Positions 52,131 to 62,550 of a DNA stretch of 64,000 nucleotides are shown here, one piece after another. The first letter of the stretch is position 1. Each line of letters opens with the position of its first letter. Under the pieces are notes generated by a model. It was not told the origin of the DNA. It did not search any database and was given only the letters and a program-made list of their open reading frames with translations. The DNA is taken from NCBI GenBank assembly GCA_963565915.1, contig OY751489.1:3782001-3846000 (forward strand), given 5' to 3'. The stretch comes from Entoloma clypeatum. Lineage: Eukaryota; Basidiomycota; Agaricomycetes; Agaricales; Entolomataceae. The position numbers and the translations under genes were made by a program.

Positions 52131-55100
52131 CTAGTTCTTTATCAGTCCGAAGTACGGGATAAACTTGGAAAAGAGGATTTTCCCCAGATTCTTAGTCAAA
52201 AGGTCTGCAGGGTTATTCACTCCTTCGATGAATTCGACCGTAATAATTCCTTCGGAGACTTTTTCTCTGACGAAGTGGAATCGCACGTCAATGTGCTTGG
52301 ATCGCTTCTCAGTTACAGGGTTGGATGCGATGAAGACGGAGCCATTGTTATCTCCGTAGATCGGTACTGATCCGATCTGCATTCCAAGTTCGGCAAGCAT
52401 GCTTCTCAGCCATGTTGCTGCGCGACTGCAATCTGATAGCGCCATATACTCTGCTTCTGTAGAAGAGAGGGCGATGGTCTTTTGCGCCGATGATACCCAT
52501 GTTATCGCTCCAGACGCCAGTGATACAAAGAAGCCGGTGGTAGACCTCCTCGTGTTTTCATCTGACGCCCAGTCGGAGTCTGTGAATGCATAGATCCCTT
52601 TCCCTGAGTCCCCATCATACATGATCGCGTAATTTTTTGTTGCCTTCAAATATCTGCAAATATCCCTAGCCACCTCTAAATGGCGTTTGGTGGGATTTGC
52701 GGAAAATTGGGACATTTTGATTACAGCAAAGCAGATGTCAGGCCTCGTTCCAATCATCAGATATAGGAGTGATCCGATGACGGATTGGTACTTAGATCGG
52801 AGTTCCGCATTGGGTTCATCTTCGGACGCCATGGGTTTGTAGCCCGTAGGGAGTGGAGTATGGGTGGCATTAGATTCGCTCATCCCCATGCGTGCCAGAA
52901 TTTTCTCAAGGTAAGGTACTTGATCAATGAAGATCCTCTTCCCACGTTGCCTTATTTGGATTGAGAGAAATTCCTTTGGTTCCCCATCGGGCACTAGGTG
53001 ACCTAGGTCCCTACATTCCCATGTTGTCATGAAGGCCTTCTTCTTTTCTAGCGTATATTCCCGGTTTGTGCCGAGAAAAGCAGAGTCGTCGACATAGATG
53101 ACGGCAATTACAATTTCCCCGTTGGTACTTTTGTGAATGAATACTCCCGCATCGGAGTGAAGCCGGACAAAGCCGAGCTTTTTCATGGAGGAATCAAGTT
53201 CCCTCCACCAGGCTAATGCGGCCTGCTTAAGTCCATATAGAGCTTTGAATAGTTGGTACACGAGGTGTTCTTTCCCTTTTACTATGTAGCCCTCAGGCTG
53301 TCGCATATAGATGACTTCACGGAGCGTTCCATAGAGGAAGGCTGATGAGACGTCCAATAGAGTCATGAACCACCCTTCAAGGGCTGTCAATGCCAGTATT
53401 AGCCGGACGGTTTCATATCTTACGACTGGTGAGAAGATCTGATCAAAGTCGATCCCTTCTACCTGTGAGAAGCCTTTTGCGACGAGGCGCGCTTTCAGAC
53501 GCCCGTCGGACTTTTCGTTGTAAACCCATTTGTTCCTTAGAGCTTTCCTCCCTGCAGGCAGGGGTACTAACTCCGTGATCACCCCGCGGCGTTTGAGCAT
53601 GTCTAGCTCTTTACGTTCAGCCGCATACCAGTCTTCTTTATTTGGAAGAGGGTATATGTCTTTATGGGACATGTCGACAATGCCAACTTGGACTGATATT
53701 GCCTCCATCAGGAGGTCATTCATCCATGCCGTTTGACCGCCCAGTCTCCGTCTTCGATCTAATTTTTCAAGATCAGACGCTGGAGTGTCTTCCCCATAGA
53801 TGCTTCCTGGCATCTTCCGAACTCGTCGTTCCCTGATCGGTCGATCTGGTACTTGCTCGGGTTCCGGAGTGGGTACTCGCGGTTCGTCATCAGGCTCACT
53901 GGCAGGCAATTCGTTGTCTGATTCAGGTTGATCCTGTTCAATGGGAAGTGGGTCATGAGGTGTTTCGTTGTGACTTTCGTCGTCGTTGCTGCCAGGGATG
54001 AGATCCTCAAACTCATCAGCCGGCTCTGGGTTTTCCATTTCTGGATGGTTTTCTGGCAAAGGGTCGATGTGGCATCTAGGGTACTTGCTTTCATCAAAGA
54101 TAGCTTTCCCACCCATGAAAATCGTGTTGGTCTCAGGATCCATGAAGCGGTATCCTTTGACCCCTGGTTTTGATCCGAGATAAATCATCAATCGAGATCT
54201 TGACTCCAGGGAGTTTCTGCGTTTTTCTTTTGGGATATATACGTATGCTTGGCATCCGAAGACTCTGACGCTAGACATGTCGGGGATCTCATTGGTTACC
54301 CTGAAGTGAGGGGTTTTCCATTCAAGACGCTGCATGGGGGTTCTGTTGTAGAGAAATGCTGCGTGTTCCAAACAGAATTCCCACCACATGGGCGGTAAGC
54401 ATGCATCGAAGCGCAATGCCTGAGATTTTTCCCATAGTGTTCGATTGATCCTTTCTGCTCTACCATTCTGCTGGTGCTGATATGGGAGCGTGACATCGAT
54501 CAGAATTCCATGATCGGCAAGTACATCCTTGTATTCGTTAAATTCTCCACCTCCATCAACCCGCCACTTTTTAGGGGTAGCGGCAAATTGATTCTGGATC
54601 ATCGCAAGGAATTGTTTCAGCGCCGTGATGGCGCCTGACTTCTTCCTAAGCAAGACGACCCAGACATGGGATGAAAAATCGTCCAAAAAGGTAAGGAAAT
54701 ATTTGTACTTATGGTACGATGCCGTGGATATCTGCTTCAAATCCGAATGGATCAAATCAAAGGGTTTGACAGCCCTTGTCATCGAGTTAGGATAAGATTG
54801 ATTTGGCATTTTCCCTTTGAGGCACCCCGTGCAGCTTTCCTGTGATTTCTCACGTACTAACGTCCTGGGTACTCCTTTGGTACTAGTGGGAATTTTATTA
54901 AGCGCCTGGTCATTTGGGTGGCCAAGACGTTTATGCCAGGTTTCAACAGTGATTTCGCTAGAGATCGCGTGGATTTGGTCATAGCGTATTTCAGTGTCTA
55001 ACCAGTAAATGGTTTGTCCGATGAAATGAGGCGAAAACTGTATTTTGTTCAGCCCTTTAGAGATATTAATTTCTCCGCGCATTCCATCAACTTTGTAACC

Positions 55101-56858
55101 ATGGTTAAGGAAGACGCCTAGGGACAATAGACGTGTGTCCATATCCGGAATATAAAATACCGGTCGTAGGAGATGGGTTTTAGTTTCCCCATTCAGGGTA
55201 TGCCGTACTGGAACGGCCCCAACTCCGAGAATTTCCAGTTTCTTTCCCTTTGCAGCTGTTTGGACAAATCGCTTAGCCTTGAGAGGCCTGTAATACGCGA
55301 AGTCTTTGAACTCATGGGTAAAGTGTAATGATGCGCCGGAATCTAAGATCCACTGAGCGCGTTCTTTCTCTTTGCAGTGTGTGCAGGACGCAAAATGTTT
55401 GGTATATTTTTTGTACAGATCATCGCTAAAGAGATCTATACTACCTGCATCGGTACTAGCTAATATATATTCAAACGTCTGTGCGTGATTATTAGCATTT
55501 CCCATTTGGTCAAGTTTGAGAGAAGAATGTGACGAACCGTCAAGTTCGATCAGCCCATCTTCGAATTGTTCCGGCCCCATCCGCTCGCTTTGATGGTCTA
55601 TGTCCATCATTTTCAGTGATTCTTCTATCGACGGGGCTACGCGACGCTGTTTAGCCGGCCTTTCGTCAATGTCAGGAATGATGGTGTCTAGGATACGAAG
55701 ATTCGATCCTGAGGGGCGAGCACCAATGCCGCGCGCGAGTTTGCGGACATGGTCGTTCTTTTTCCACACGGATGGTTTTCCAGAAGGAAGCCCGGTGTAC
55801 TGTGACGGAGGGGGGTTCATACGCTGCAGGAGCGACTGCATATTTGCGGAATTGGGCTGGGCGGTACTTGTCGTTTTCCCGCGACCAGTGATGGTTGTGA
55901 AGGACGGTGTCGGAAGAGGAGGGAAGTGGATGGCGGGAGCAATGAACTCAACCGTTTCTTCCACATGGTCGGACGCGTTGTCCGCAGTGTTGGCGTTTTT
56001 CTTCTGATTGCGCCATCGTCCTTTTCCCTTCTTCTTTTCAGAAGCGGTACTATGGTCGGTCGAGTTAGGCTGCTCGTCAGCATCGTTCTGCGAGGTACTC
56101 GGCTTTTGTTGCCTTTCCCATTTGCGGTCTTGCCCCTTGCGCTTCGTCCCGGAGATTTTCCGGGCCTGCTCGTTGGACGTACGAGTGGACCCAATCGAAT
56201 ACTTGCGCCGGTACTCTGATATGATGCTTTCGGCGACGGCCTTGTAGGTGAAATCGTCGGCGTCATAGACCTGGAAGAGGGCGGTGGAGAGTGACGACCA
56301 GGCGTCGGGAATTGCATTTGCCAGGATCATTGCCTGCATCAGATCGGGGACGTCAAAGTTCGAATCGGCGAGCCGAGCGAAAAGAGACCCCAGGCGTTCG
56401 ATTTCGGGGACGGGGTCGCGTCCAGAGAGCTTGTAGGTGGCGGCGGCCTTGAAGTCGCCGAAGATGACAGCCGGGGATACCTTGGAGTAGGCATCCTTTA
56501 ATGACTTCCAGGCGTCTTTCGAGGAAGTGGCGTCCTTGATGTGGTGTCTGATCGCCTCGGAGACCTTCAGGCGTATCGCCCCAAGAGCCACGTCATCGTC
56601 CCTGATCCAGGCTTTTTCTTCCTTGCGGAAGCCGGGCTGGTCGACCGTGGTAGCCAGCACAGGGGGAGCAGCGGCAGTGGCCCCAGGGGTGGAGACTGTG
56701 GTGGTGAAGTCGGCGATGACAGGGCGGGGGATGTCGCCAGAAACAAGACGCCAGACTCCTTGATGGAGGAGGTAAGACTTCATTTTTTCGGCCCAGCTCC
56801 TGTAGTCGATGCCGTCAAAGGCAGTGATTGTGTCGAGGGCAGAACGAGAGGTAGACAT
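52131..56858 (-). CDS. CopG gag-pol polyprotein (intact)
   Basis: 1575 aa from ATG 56858 (MSTSRSALDTITAF) to the stop at 52131. Gag, about residues 1-480: UBN2-like capsid, then a Lys-rich tail with no zinc knuckle. Protease DSGAS at residue 506. Integrase: H-H-C-C zinc region (WHKRLGHPN...CTGC), D706, D768 and E802 as catalytic triad. RT with YVDD at residues 1255-1258. RNase H with STEAEYMAL near residue 1490. Gag and pol are in one frame with no shift or stop, so the protease must free the parts. All catalytic motifs are present; with identical LTRs this is the best candidate for an active element here. The frame is open upstream of the chosen ATG, but without another ATG. Confidence 0.96.
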   Translation of the reverse strand: MSTSRSALDTITAFDGIDYRSWAEKMKSYLLHQGVWRLVSGDIPRPVIADFTTTVSTPGATAAAPPVLATTVDQPGFRKEEKAWIRDDDVALGAIRLKVSEAIRHHIKDATSSKDAWKSLKDAYSKVSPAVIFGDFKAAATYKLSGRDPVPEIERLGSLFARLADSNFDVPDLMQAMILANAIPDAWSSLSTALFQVYDADDFTYKAVAESIISEYRRKYSIGSTRTSNEQARKISGTKRKGQDRKWERQQKPSTSQNDADEQPNSTDHSTASEKKKGKGRWRNQKKNANTADNASDHVEETVEFIAPAIHFPPLPTPSFTTITGRGKTTSTAQPNSANMQSLLQRMNPPPSQYTGLPSGKPSVWKKNDHVRKLARGIGARPSGSNLRILDTIIPDIDERPAKQRRVAPSIEESLKMMDIDHQSERMGPEQFEDGLIELDGSSHSSLKLDQMGNANNHAQTFEYILASTDAGSIDLFSDDLYKKYTKHFASCTHCKEKERAQWILDSGASLHFTHEFKDFAYYRPLKAKRFVQTAAKGKKLEILGVGAVPVRHTLNGETKTHLLRPVFYIPDMDTRLLSLGVFLNHGYKVDGMRGEINISKGLNKIQFSPHFIGQTIYWLDTEIRYDQIHAISSEITVETWHKRLGHPNDQALNKIPTSTKGVPRTLVREKSQESCTGCLKGKMPNQSYPNSMTRAVKPFDLIHSDLKQISTASYHKYKYFLTFLDDFSSHVWVVLLRKKSGAITALKQFLAMIQNQFAATPKKWRVDGGGEFNEYKDVLADHGILIDVTLPYQHQQNGRAERINRTLWEKSQALRFDACLPPMWWEFCLEHAAFLYNRTPMQRLEWKTPHFRVTNEIPDMSSVRVFGCQAYVYIPKEKRRNSLESRSRLMIYLGSKPGVKGYRFMDPETNTIFMGGKAIFDESKYPRCHIDPLPENHPEMENPEPADEFEDLIPGSNDDESHNETPHDPLPIEQDQPESDNELPASEPDDEPRVPTPEPEQVPDRPIRERRVRKMPGSIYGEDTPASDLEKLDRRRRLGGQTAWMNDLLMEAISVQVGIVDMSHKDIYPLPNKEDWYAAERKELDMLKRRGVITELVPLPAGRKALRNKWVYNEKSDGRLKARLVAKGFSQVEGIDFDQIFSPVVRYETVRLILALTALEGWFMTLLDVSSAFLYGTLREVIYMRQPEGYIVKGKEHLVYQLFKALYGLKQAALAWWRELDSSMKKLGFVRLHSDAGVFIHKSTNGEIVIAVIYVDDSAFLGTNREYTLEKKKAFMTTWECRDLGHLVPDGEPKEFLSIQIRQRGKRIFIDQVPYLEKILARMGMSESNATHTPLPTGYKPMASEDEPNAELRSKYQSVIGSLLYLMIGTRPDICFAVIKMSQFSANPTKRHLEVARDICRYLKATKNYAIMYDGDSGKGIYAFTDSDWASDENTRRSTTGFFVSLASGAITWVSSAQKTIALSSTEAEYMALSDCSRAATWLRSMLAELGMQIGSVPIYGDNNGSVFIASNPVTEKRSKHIDVRFHFVREKVSEGIITVEFIEGVNNPADLLTKNLGKILFSKFIPYFGLIKN

Positions 56859-57221
56859 CTTAGATGAATCTAAAAGAGGGTTTCCAATCAGTGATGTGTT
56901 ATGAATATGATTTAAGAAAACAATTAAATGATTCCTTATGACATATTCCCTTTAGGAATAGCGGTCACGGGAAAGCCCTTTATATGTCAGAAACGTACAA
57001 GGTGCGATCAACGTTTCCACATGGAGTGTACTAGGTCAATCCCCTTAGGGACGCCTCATGACAGGTACTTGTCGTAATGACGTTCCCAGGTTCATATGTG
57101 AAGAAGTATGACTCAGAACCTAGATCTTTCGATCGGTTCTTTTGCCAACCAGGGTAGAGTGGGCAGGTACTCGCTGTTGCCAGCGTTTCCCAAGTCCCTC
57201 TGCTATCCGGGGCCCATAACC

Positions 57222-57530
57222 TGTTGAAGTTCCACCTGGGCGCTAGCCACAGGCGTACTGAGCAACATAGCTACAGTGGAAGTACTCTACGATACCGCTA
57301 TGGTCACTTACATGGTTTGGAGGGGTAAGGCTGGTGAGAGCGGTTGAGGCTGGTGAGAGCGATGGAGCTGGTTAAGAGTCAAGAGACAACTTGTTGGTAT
57401 TGACAGTTTCCTGGTCTTATATACCGTACTACTGTTTGTACCAACCAAACAAGTATGTAATGAAGATATGTAAAGGTCACGTGATGTAATCTAATCTAAT
57501 CTAATCTACGTGATGGGAAAAGTTTCAACA
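57222..57530 (-). repeat. CopG 5' LTR
   Basis: Identical by eye to 51748-52056; adjoins the primer site GGGCCCATAACC. Confidence 0.96.
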
Positions 57531-57759
57531 TAAGCTGACTGCAGAAAGCGAGTCAGCATGGGAGCGAAGTATACTAAAGGGGATGACAAAGTAATGTAAT
57601 GAGTCAGACTGGGAATCGAAGGTTGCGAAAGTAGACATTAGACATAGTGAGTTCATAAGAGGGCGCCGAGTCGGGCCGATAAGTAAAAGATATGATGTAG
57701 TCCTCATACCGTAGAGTCCGTAACATGTTCCCCTCTCCAAGATCTGTGTCCTCACAGAG

Positions 57760-58131
57760 TCACTGTCCCCATCCCTCGTTGTTGCCGGGATCGGACCAGT
57801 TCGGACTCTCCTTGAGGCTCCAATCATATATCAACTCCTCATTGATGGCTACGGCGAGTTCAAGGCCTTTGATGGCCAGCTGAATACATTGATTTTCAAT
57901 GACGAGGGTGCTGGTGTAGTTTCTGAGGATTTGTTTCTCTTCGGGAGTCGGGGCGACGGGGAGATTGGACAACGAATGAAGTCGGATATTCATCTGGCGA
58001 TGAAGGAGGTCGGCGAGGGAAGTTTTGAGGGCATGGATTTGGTCTCTCATGGAGAGCGCTTCGTTCATAAGGGCGGCGATGGCGGGGTTGATGTTGGTGG
58101 TGGAGGTGGAGGTAATGATGGTGTTTGACAT
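57760..58131 (-). CDS. GypK extra small ORF downstream of integrase
   Basis: 123 aa from ATG 58131 (MSNTIITSTSTTNINPAIAALMNEALSMRDQIHALK); the frame is open upstream to 58302 and overlaps the pol end by 38 bp. Mostly helical with a heptad-like stretch (residues 15-40), and a Trp/Asn-rich tail ending NNEGWGQ. Same strand as pol, between the chromodomain and the 3' LTR, where most Gypsy elements have nothing. No homology recognised. It could be a third gene of the family; expression would need a subgenomic RNA or reinitiation. Confidence 0.6.
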   Translation of the reverse strand: MSNTIITSTSTTNINPAIAALMNEALSMRDQIHALKTSLADLLHRQMNIRLHSLSNLPVAPTPEEKQILRNYTSTLVIENQCIQLAIKGLELAVAINEELIYDWSLKESPNWSDPGNNEGWGQ

Positions 58132-58264
58132 GGCAGTGAGGATGGTTGAGAGATAAAAGAAGAATGGGGTGGCTATATTGGGCAGGGAAAAGACTAGAGC
58201 GGGGAACTCGGTGTGTGGTTGACTGATGAGGTCGATACTGCCATGGGTTTTGAGAACTCGTCTT

Positions 58265-59561
58265 TTATCGTGGACGAGACGGGTTCTGCCGATGGAAATC
58301 ACGGATCAAATCCTGAGCATTCTGAACATTAGCTCGAGTTTCCCATGTGTTCTCTTCTGGGCCATATCCTTTCCACTGGACGAGGTACTGGATCTTTCTG
58401 TGGAACTTTCGAGAGTCTAGGATTGTAGACACATGGTACTCTTCTCGTCCTTCAACGATGATCGGATCAGGGGCTGGTTTCTTTTTCTGGATGGCGTACT
58501 TCGGAGTTTCATATGGTGACAACAGGGTCTCGTTGAACACAGGGTGAATCATCTTCCAAGTCTTCGGAAGATCGAGAAGGTACGCGCTAGCTCCTTTCTT
58601 CTCTAGGACTTTGAATGGTCCATGTCGGAGTGCATCAAGTTCCTTTGAGGGGCGATCGGTCCTGATGTTAGTCCCTTCCAGCCACACCTTGTTCCCAATG
58701 TGGTAGTTCCGAGACGGACTTCGCTGTGTATCAACTGTCTTCTTCATCTGATCCTGTGCTTGTTTCAGTGCTGCATTGGCTTCTTCTCGTGCCTGTTTGA
58801 GCTTTTTCAAGAAGTCATTGGCAGCCGGATTGGTATCTTCTAACACGAGTTCTCCCTTCCAAGGATGTAAACCGTAGTTGAGGTAGAATGGGGTGTGCTT
58901 TGTGGCCTGATGTTCTTTGTCATTGTACTGGAACTCTGCGATTGCGATCCACTCAGCCCAATCATCCTGTAGATGGTTGACAAAGTTCCATAAGAACCCT
59001 TCTGTTTCCTGATGCGATCGCTCGGCCTGTCCATCAGTCTGTGGGTGGTATGTGGTGGACAGGTTCCTTTTGATCCCTAGCATGTGGCAGAGTATCTCCA
59101 TGAACTTCGCAGCGAACTGTGGTCCCCTATCGCTGATGATCTTCTTGGGGATCCCATGAAGCTTCCATATCTGATCCCGATAGATCTTGGCTAATCCTTC
59201 AGCTGATAATTCCACGGTTGTCAGAATGAGATGGAGCATCTTCGAATGTCTATCTGTGATGACCAGAATCGCATTCTTTCCATCGGACTCTGGTATTGGT
59301 CCCACGATGTCAATCCCTATGTCCTCCCATGGATGACTTGGTGCTGCATGGGGATGTAGCGGAGCGTGTCGTTTCTGTCTGTTGATCTTGTTGTGTTGAC
59401 AGGTGTCACAACCCTTTACGTACTTCTTCACGTCATGCAGGATAGTAGGCCACCAGTAGGTACGAGTGAGGAGTTCATGTGTCCGATATTGTCCTGGATG
59501 TCCAGCCACTGGTGCATCATGTGATTCAAACATCAGTTCTTGACACAGTTGTGGGTAATGA
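58265..59561 (-). pseudogene. GypK integrase and chromodomain (C-terminal part of pol, well preserved)
   Basis: Open on the minus strand from the CopL junction (59561) to 58265. Zinc region H...H...CDTCQHNK, core D (DIVGPIPE), D (SDRGPQF), E (QAERSHQETEG), GPY/F-like linker, and chromodomain (EEYHVSTILDSRKFHRKIQYLVQWKGYGPEENTWE). No internal stop. The N-terminal rest of pol should lie beyond 64000, because CopL and GypJ are nested here. Listed as pseudogene only because it is interrupted by CopL; the visible part looks functional. Confidence 0.88.
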
Positions 59562-60335
59562 TGTAACCGACATAGGCAGCCCAAAGGGCGCTCAAGACGT
59601 AGCGGTACGAAGGCATATGGAAGCTAGACTAACCTGGTTAAGAGACGTTAGTGGAATCAAGAAGCTAACTAGCTGCAACGTCTCAGAGAACTGGGTGTTC
59701 AAGAGTTAGGATTTACCGTACTAAATACATGGGTATTTATACTAATCCAATATGTGCACGGACCATTGTACAAACAATACATAAACAAGTCATGCGTCCG
59801 TGGTTATACCATAAACTCACATATATGGTAATAGTGACTTATAGTCACTTCCTGTGACAAGCACATGGTGCGACATATCTGGCGATATGTTCAACACTCC
59901 CCCTCACTTAGAATCCCGGGTAGGTTTCGTAAGTGGAGTATAAGGCTCTTTAAACTCCATTCGGAGTAGAGCACGGAATTTCTCAAATTCCTGGCGACCA
60001 AGTGGCTTGGTAAACATATCAGCCGGATTCTCTGTTCCCGGAACGAACCGTGGTTCGATCAATCCATCTTGAACTCTATCGCGTATAGCAAAATGATGGA
60101 TTGCCATATGTTTGGTTCTGCCTTCAGTGACTGGGTTTTGCGCATTGAAAATCACGCCTTGGTTATCTACATTGAACGGCATTTTGGTAATGTCCTGTAG
60201 TCCAAGCTCTTTGAAGAGATGGGTAACCCATTCGCACTCCCGCGAACATTCACTGGCAGCAACCATTTCCGCCTCAGTGGACGAATGTGCCACTGTCTTT
60301 TGCTTGCGACTTTTCCAAAGAACAAGTCCTCCTGC
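59562..60335 (-). mobile_element. CopL: 3' end of a Copia element (RNase H and LTR)
   Basis: LTR 59562-59896 (TGTAACC to TTCAACA on the plus strand; the left edge could be 3 bp earlier). The purine tract is the reverse complement of 59897-59910. 60335-59904 (minus) is the end of RNase H (RKQKTVAHSSTEAEMVAASECS... NPADMFTKPLG). GypJ interrupts it at 60335; the remainder is outside the window. A family different from CopE, F and G. Confidence 0.85.
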
Positions 60336-60624
60336 TGTTGAGGCGACGCTAAGTCAAACGACGTCGCGAGCCCAAACTTAAGAACGAAGTGGAAAATGTG
60401 AAGTGAACTGGATTGCCCAGAGACCCAGCGGGAATCTCAAGAGAACAAGCTATCGAATACAAGTGAAAGTACTCTACTTATATATGTAAATTCCATGAGG
60501 CTGCGTTGTGGCAGCGTCATGCTGCGTGATAATAATAAGATGTCCTCATGTGCGATATGATGTAGATAAGATAAGATCGAGATAAGATAAGATAAAGTGA
60601 AAAGTGAAAATACGATCATAACAT
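60336..60624 (-). repeat. GypJ 3' LTR
   Basis: TGTTGAGG to CATAACA, with a GATAAG cluster near 60555-60595, TATATAAG on the minus strand near 60478, and the AGCTTGTTCT start word (reverse complement near 60445). About 30 bp shorter than the GypI copy owing to a deletion after GCTGCGTG. Confidence 0.9.
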
Positions 60625-60634
60625 TACCCCCTTT

Positions 60635-62550
60635 CTAGATCTCGACTTCCAGGCGAGATATGATGTCGTCCGGGGTGTTCGTGAAATTTTCATATGGTTT
60701 AAATTCCAATCCTTCAAAGATGTTTGCGCGTAAGCGCCGAGGTGCATTCGGGTTTAATTTAAAGAAGTCCTCCACCGCTTCCTTGGCATGTTCTAGGTGA
60801 TCCTCGGGTTCCCACGTGTTGTGGTCCTGAGTCAGACCCTCCCATTGCACTAAATATTCCAGCTTTCCTCTCTTCAATCTTGAGTCAATAACTTTTGCGA
60901 CATCGTACTCCTCTTCGCCATTGATAACTATCGGGTTTGGTGCCTGCACCCTTTGTGACATAAATAGTGGTTCCTTAAATAATCGGACTCGTGATACATT
61001 GATGACCGGGTGGATTTTCCAGGTTTTCGGTAATTTAAGTTCTACGGCGTGTGACGAAATGATTTTGGTTATGGTATAGGGTCCAATCCATCGTTCGGCA
61101 AGTTTCTTTAAGGGTCGGTTCAACTTCAGGTCTTTAGTCGATAACCAAACTTTGTCGCCAACTTTGTAAACTGGTGCATCACCCCGTTTCAGGTTCGCAT
61201 ACCGTTCCATCTCTTCTCGTGCTTTTACTAGCGCCGCTTCCGCCTCCTCATGAATCTTCTTCATTCGCTCTGCGAATTCTTTTGCCGGTTCTGACTTTTC
61301 TGCCCTCCGAGGTTCTACGCCCATCCTAGGGTTAAACCCATAATTTACATAGAACGGCGAGAATTGAGTTGCCGTGTGAATTTTATTATTATAGGCGAAC
61401 TCCGCGGTTGCCATCCATTCGGGCCAATCTGTTTGCCGATGGGAAATAAATGATCTTAGATATTGTTCCAACTCCTGGTTGATGCGTTCCGTCTGTCCGT
61501 CTGTTTGCGGATGATACGCCGTTGATAATTTAGTTGTGATCCCCAATATTTTATTTAGTTCCTTCATAAATATTGCCACAAATTGTGGTCCTTGGTCTGA
61601 CGTTAACGATTCCGGCAGTCCATGAAGTTTCCAGACTTCGTCCTGATATAGTTTAGCTAATCCTTCTGCTGAGACTTCATCGCGTGTTTTGATAAAGTGT
61701 GATTGCTTTGTTGATCTGCAAGCCACGACTAATACTGCGTTGTACCCCTGAGCTTCTGGGAGTCCTACAATAAAATCTGCTGTAACATGTTTCCATGGTC
61801 CTGCATGTTCCGTGTTTGCTTTTAATTTACCGGCTAGCGGTTGAGGCACGTTTTTTGATCGTTGACATCTGTCGCAGCCCTCGACGTATGCTTTGACCAT
61901 GTTTGTAATACTAGGCCACCAATAATTACGTGTAACCAATTCCAGGGTCTTCCACTGCCCTGGGTGTCCTGCAACTGGGTTGTCGTGGTGTAATTTAATT
62001 ATTTCCTCCCTGAGTTCCTGACTTTTCGGAACATAAACCTTTCCTCTATGTAACCAGAGTCCCTGCTCTTCATGCCATTCATCTGCGCGCAATGTTTTGG
62101 TATTTGTTTTCTTTAACTCTTCTACTGCTTTCAACACTTGTTCGTCAAATTCCTTGGCATCCCTGATGCGTTTTAATAGTTTACTTTCTTCTCCATCAAT
62201 AAGTATGTGACCTCGATCCATTGCTCGCAAGTGGAAGTATTCCGGTTTTAATAATGTTACGTCTTCGTTGTCATTTTCCACCCCCTTTCTATGATCGACC
62301 CTTCTCGAAAGAGCGTCCGCCTTTCCCATTGAGGTGCCAGCTTTGTGTATTAATTTAAAGTTGAAGCGTGTTAGATACAACGCCCAGCGTGCTTGTCTGC
62401 GATTAAGCTTTCGTCCCTGCATGAAGTACTCGAGGTTTTTATGATCGGTCCAGATCTCGACCTCATGTTTGGCTCCTTCAAGGTGGTGTCTCCATGCTTC
62501 CAGCGCTCGAATTATGCCCAGCATTTCTTTATCGTGTACGTCGTAATTTC
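60635..62550 (-). pseudogene. GypJ RNase H, integrase and chromodomain (open, RT missing)
   Basis: A continuous 629-codon frame to 60635: RNase H end ([36 protein letters not shown]), integrase zinc region (H...H...CDRCQRSK), core D (ADFIVGLPEA), D (SDQGPQF), E (QTERINQELEQ), and chromodomain ([36 protein letters not shown]). It is joined at 62550 to the protease-RT linker by the deletion, out of frame. It could only move if RT were supplied by another family member. Confidence 0.88.

Larger units (their letters stand above)
51748..57530 (-). mobile_element. CopG: apparently intact, very young Ty1/Copia retrotransposon
   Basis: 5783 bp; LTRs 51748-52056 and 57222-57530 are identical by eye over 309 bp. 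The duplication TAAGC is perfect (51743-51747 and 57531-57535). Half-tRNA primer site at 57210-57221, G-run purine tract next to 52057, and one uninterrupted 1575-aa ORF. Identical LTRs mean no measurable time since insertion. Sister copy: CopF. Confidence 0.97.
51604..57725 (-). repeat. GypK 3' LTR, split by CopG
   Basis: LTR sequence is 51604-51747 plus 57536-57725 (about 334 bp after removing CopG). On the element strand it begins TGTTACGGACTC (57725) and ends CAATCACA (51604). A TATATAAACC promoter box lies near 51650. It is preceded by a purine tract (reverse complement of about 57727-57738). The boundary with GypH gag at 51603/51604 is inferred from the TG/CA ends. Confidence 0.75.
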
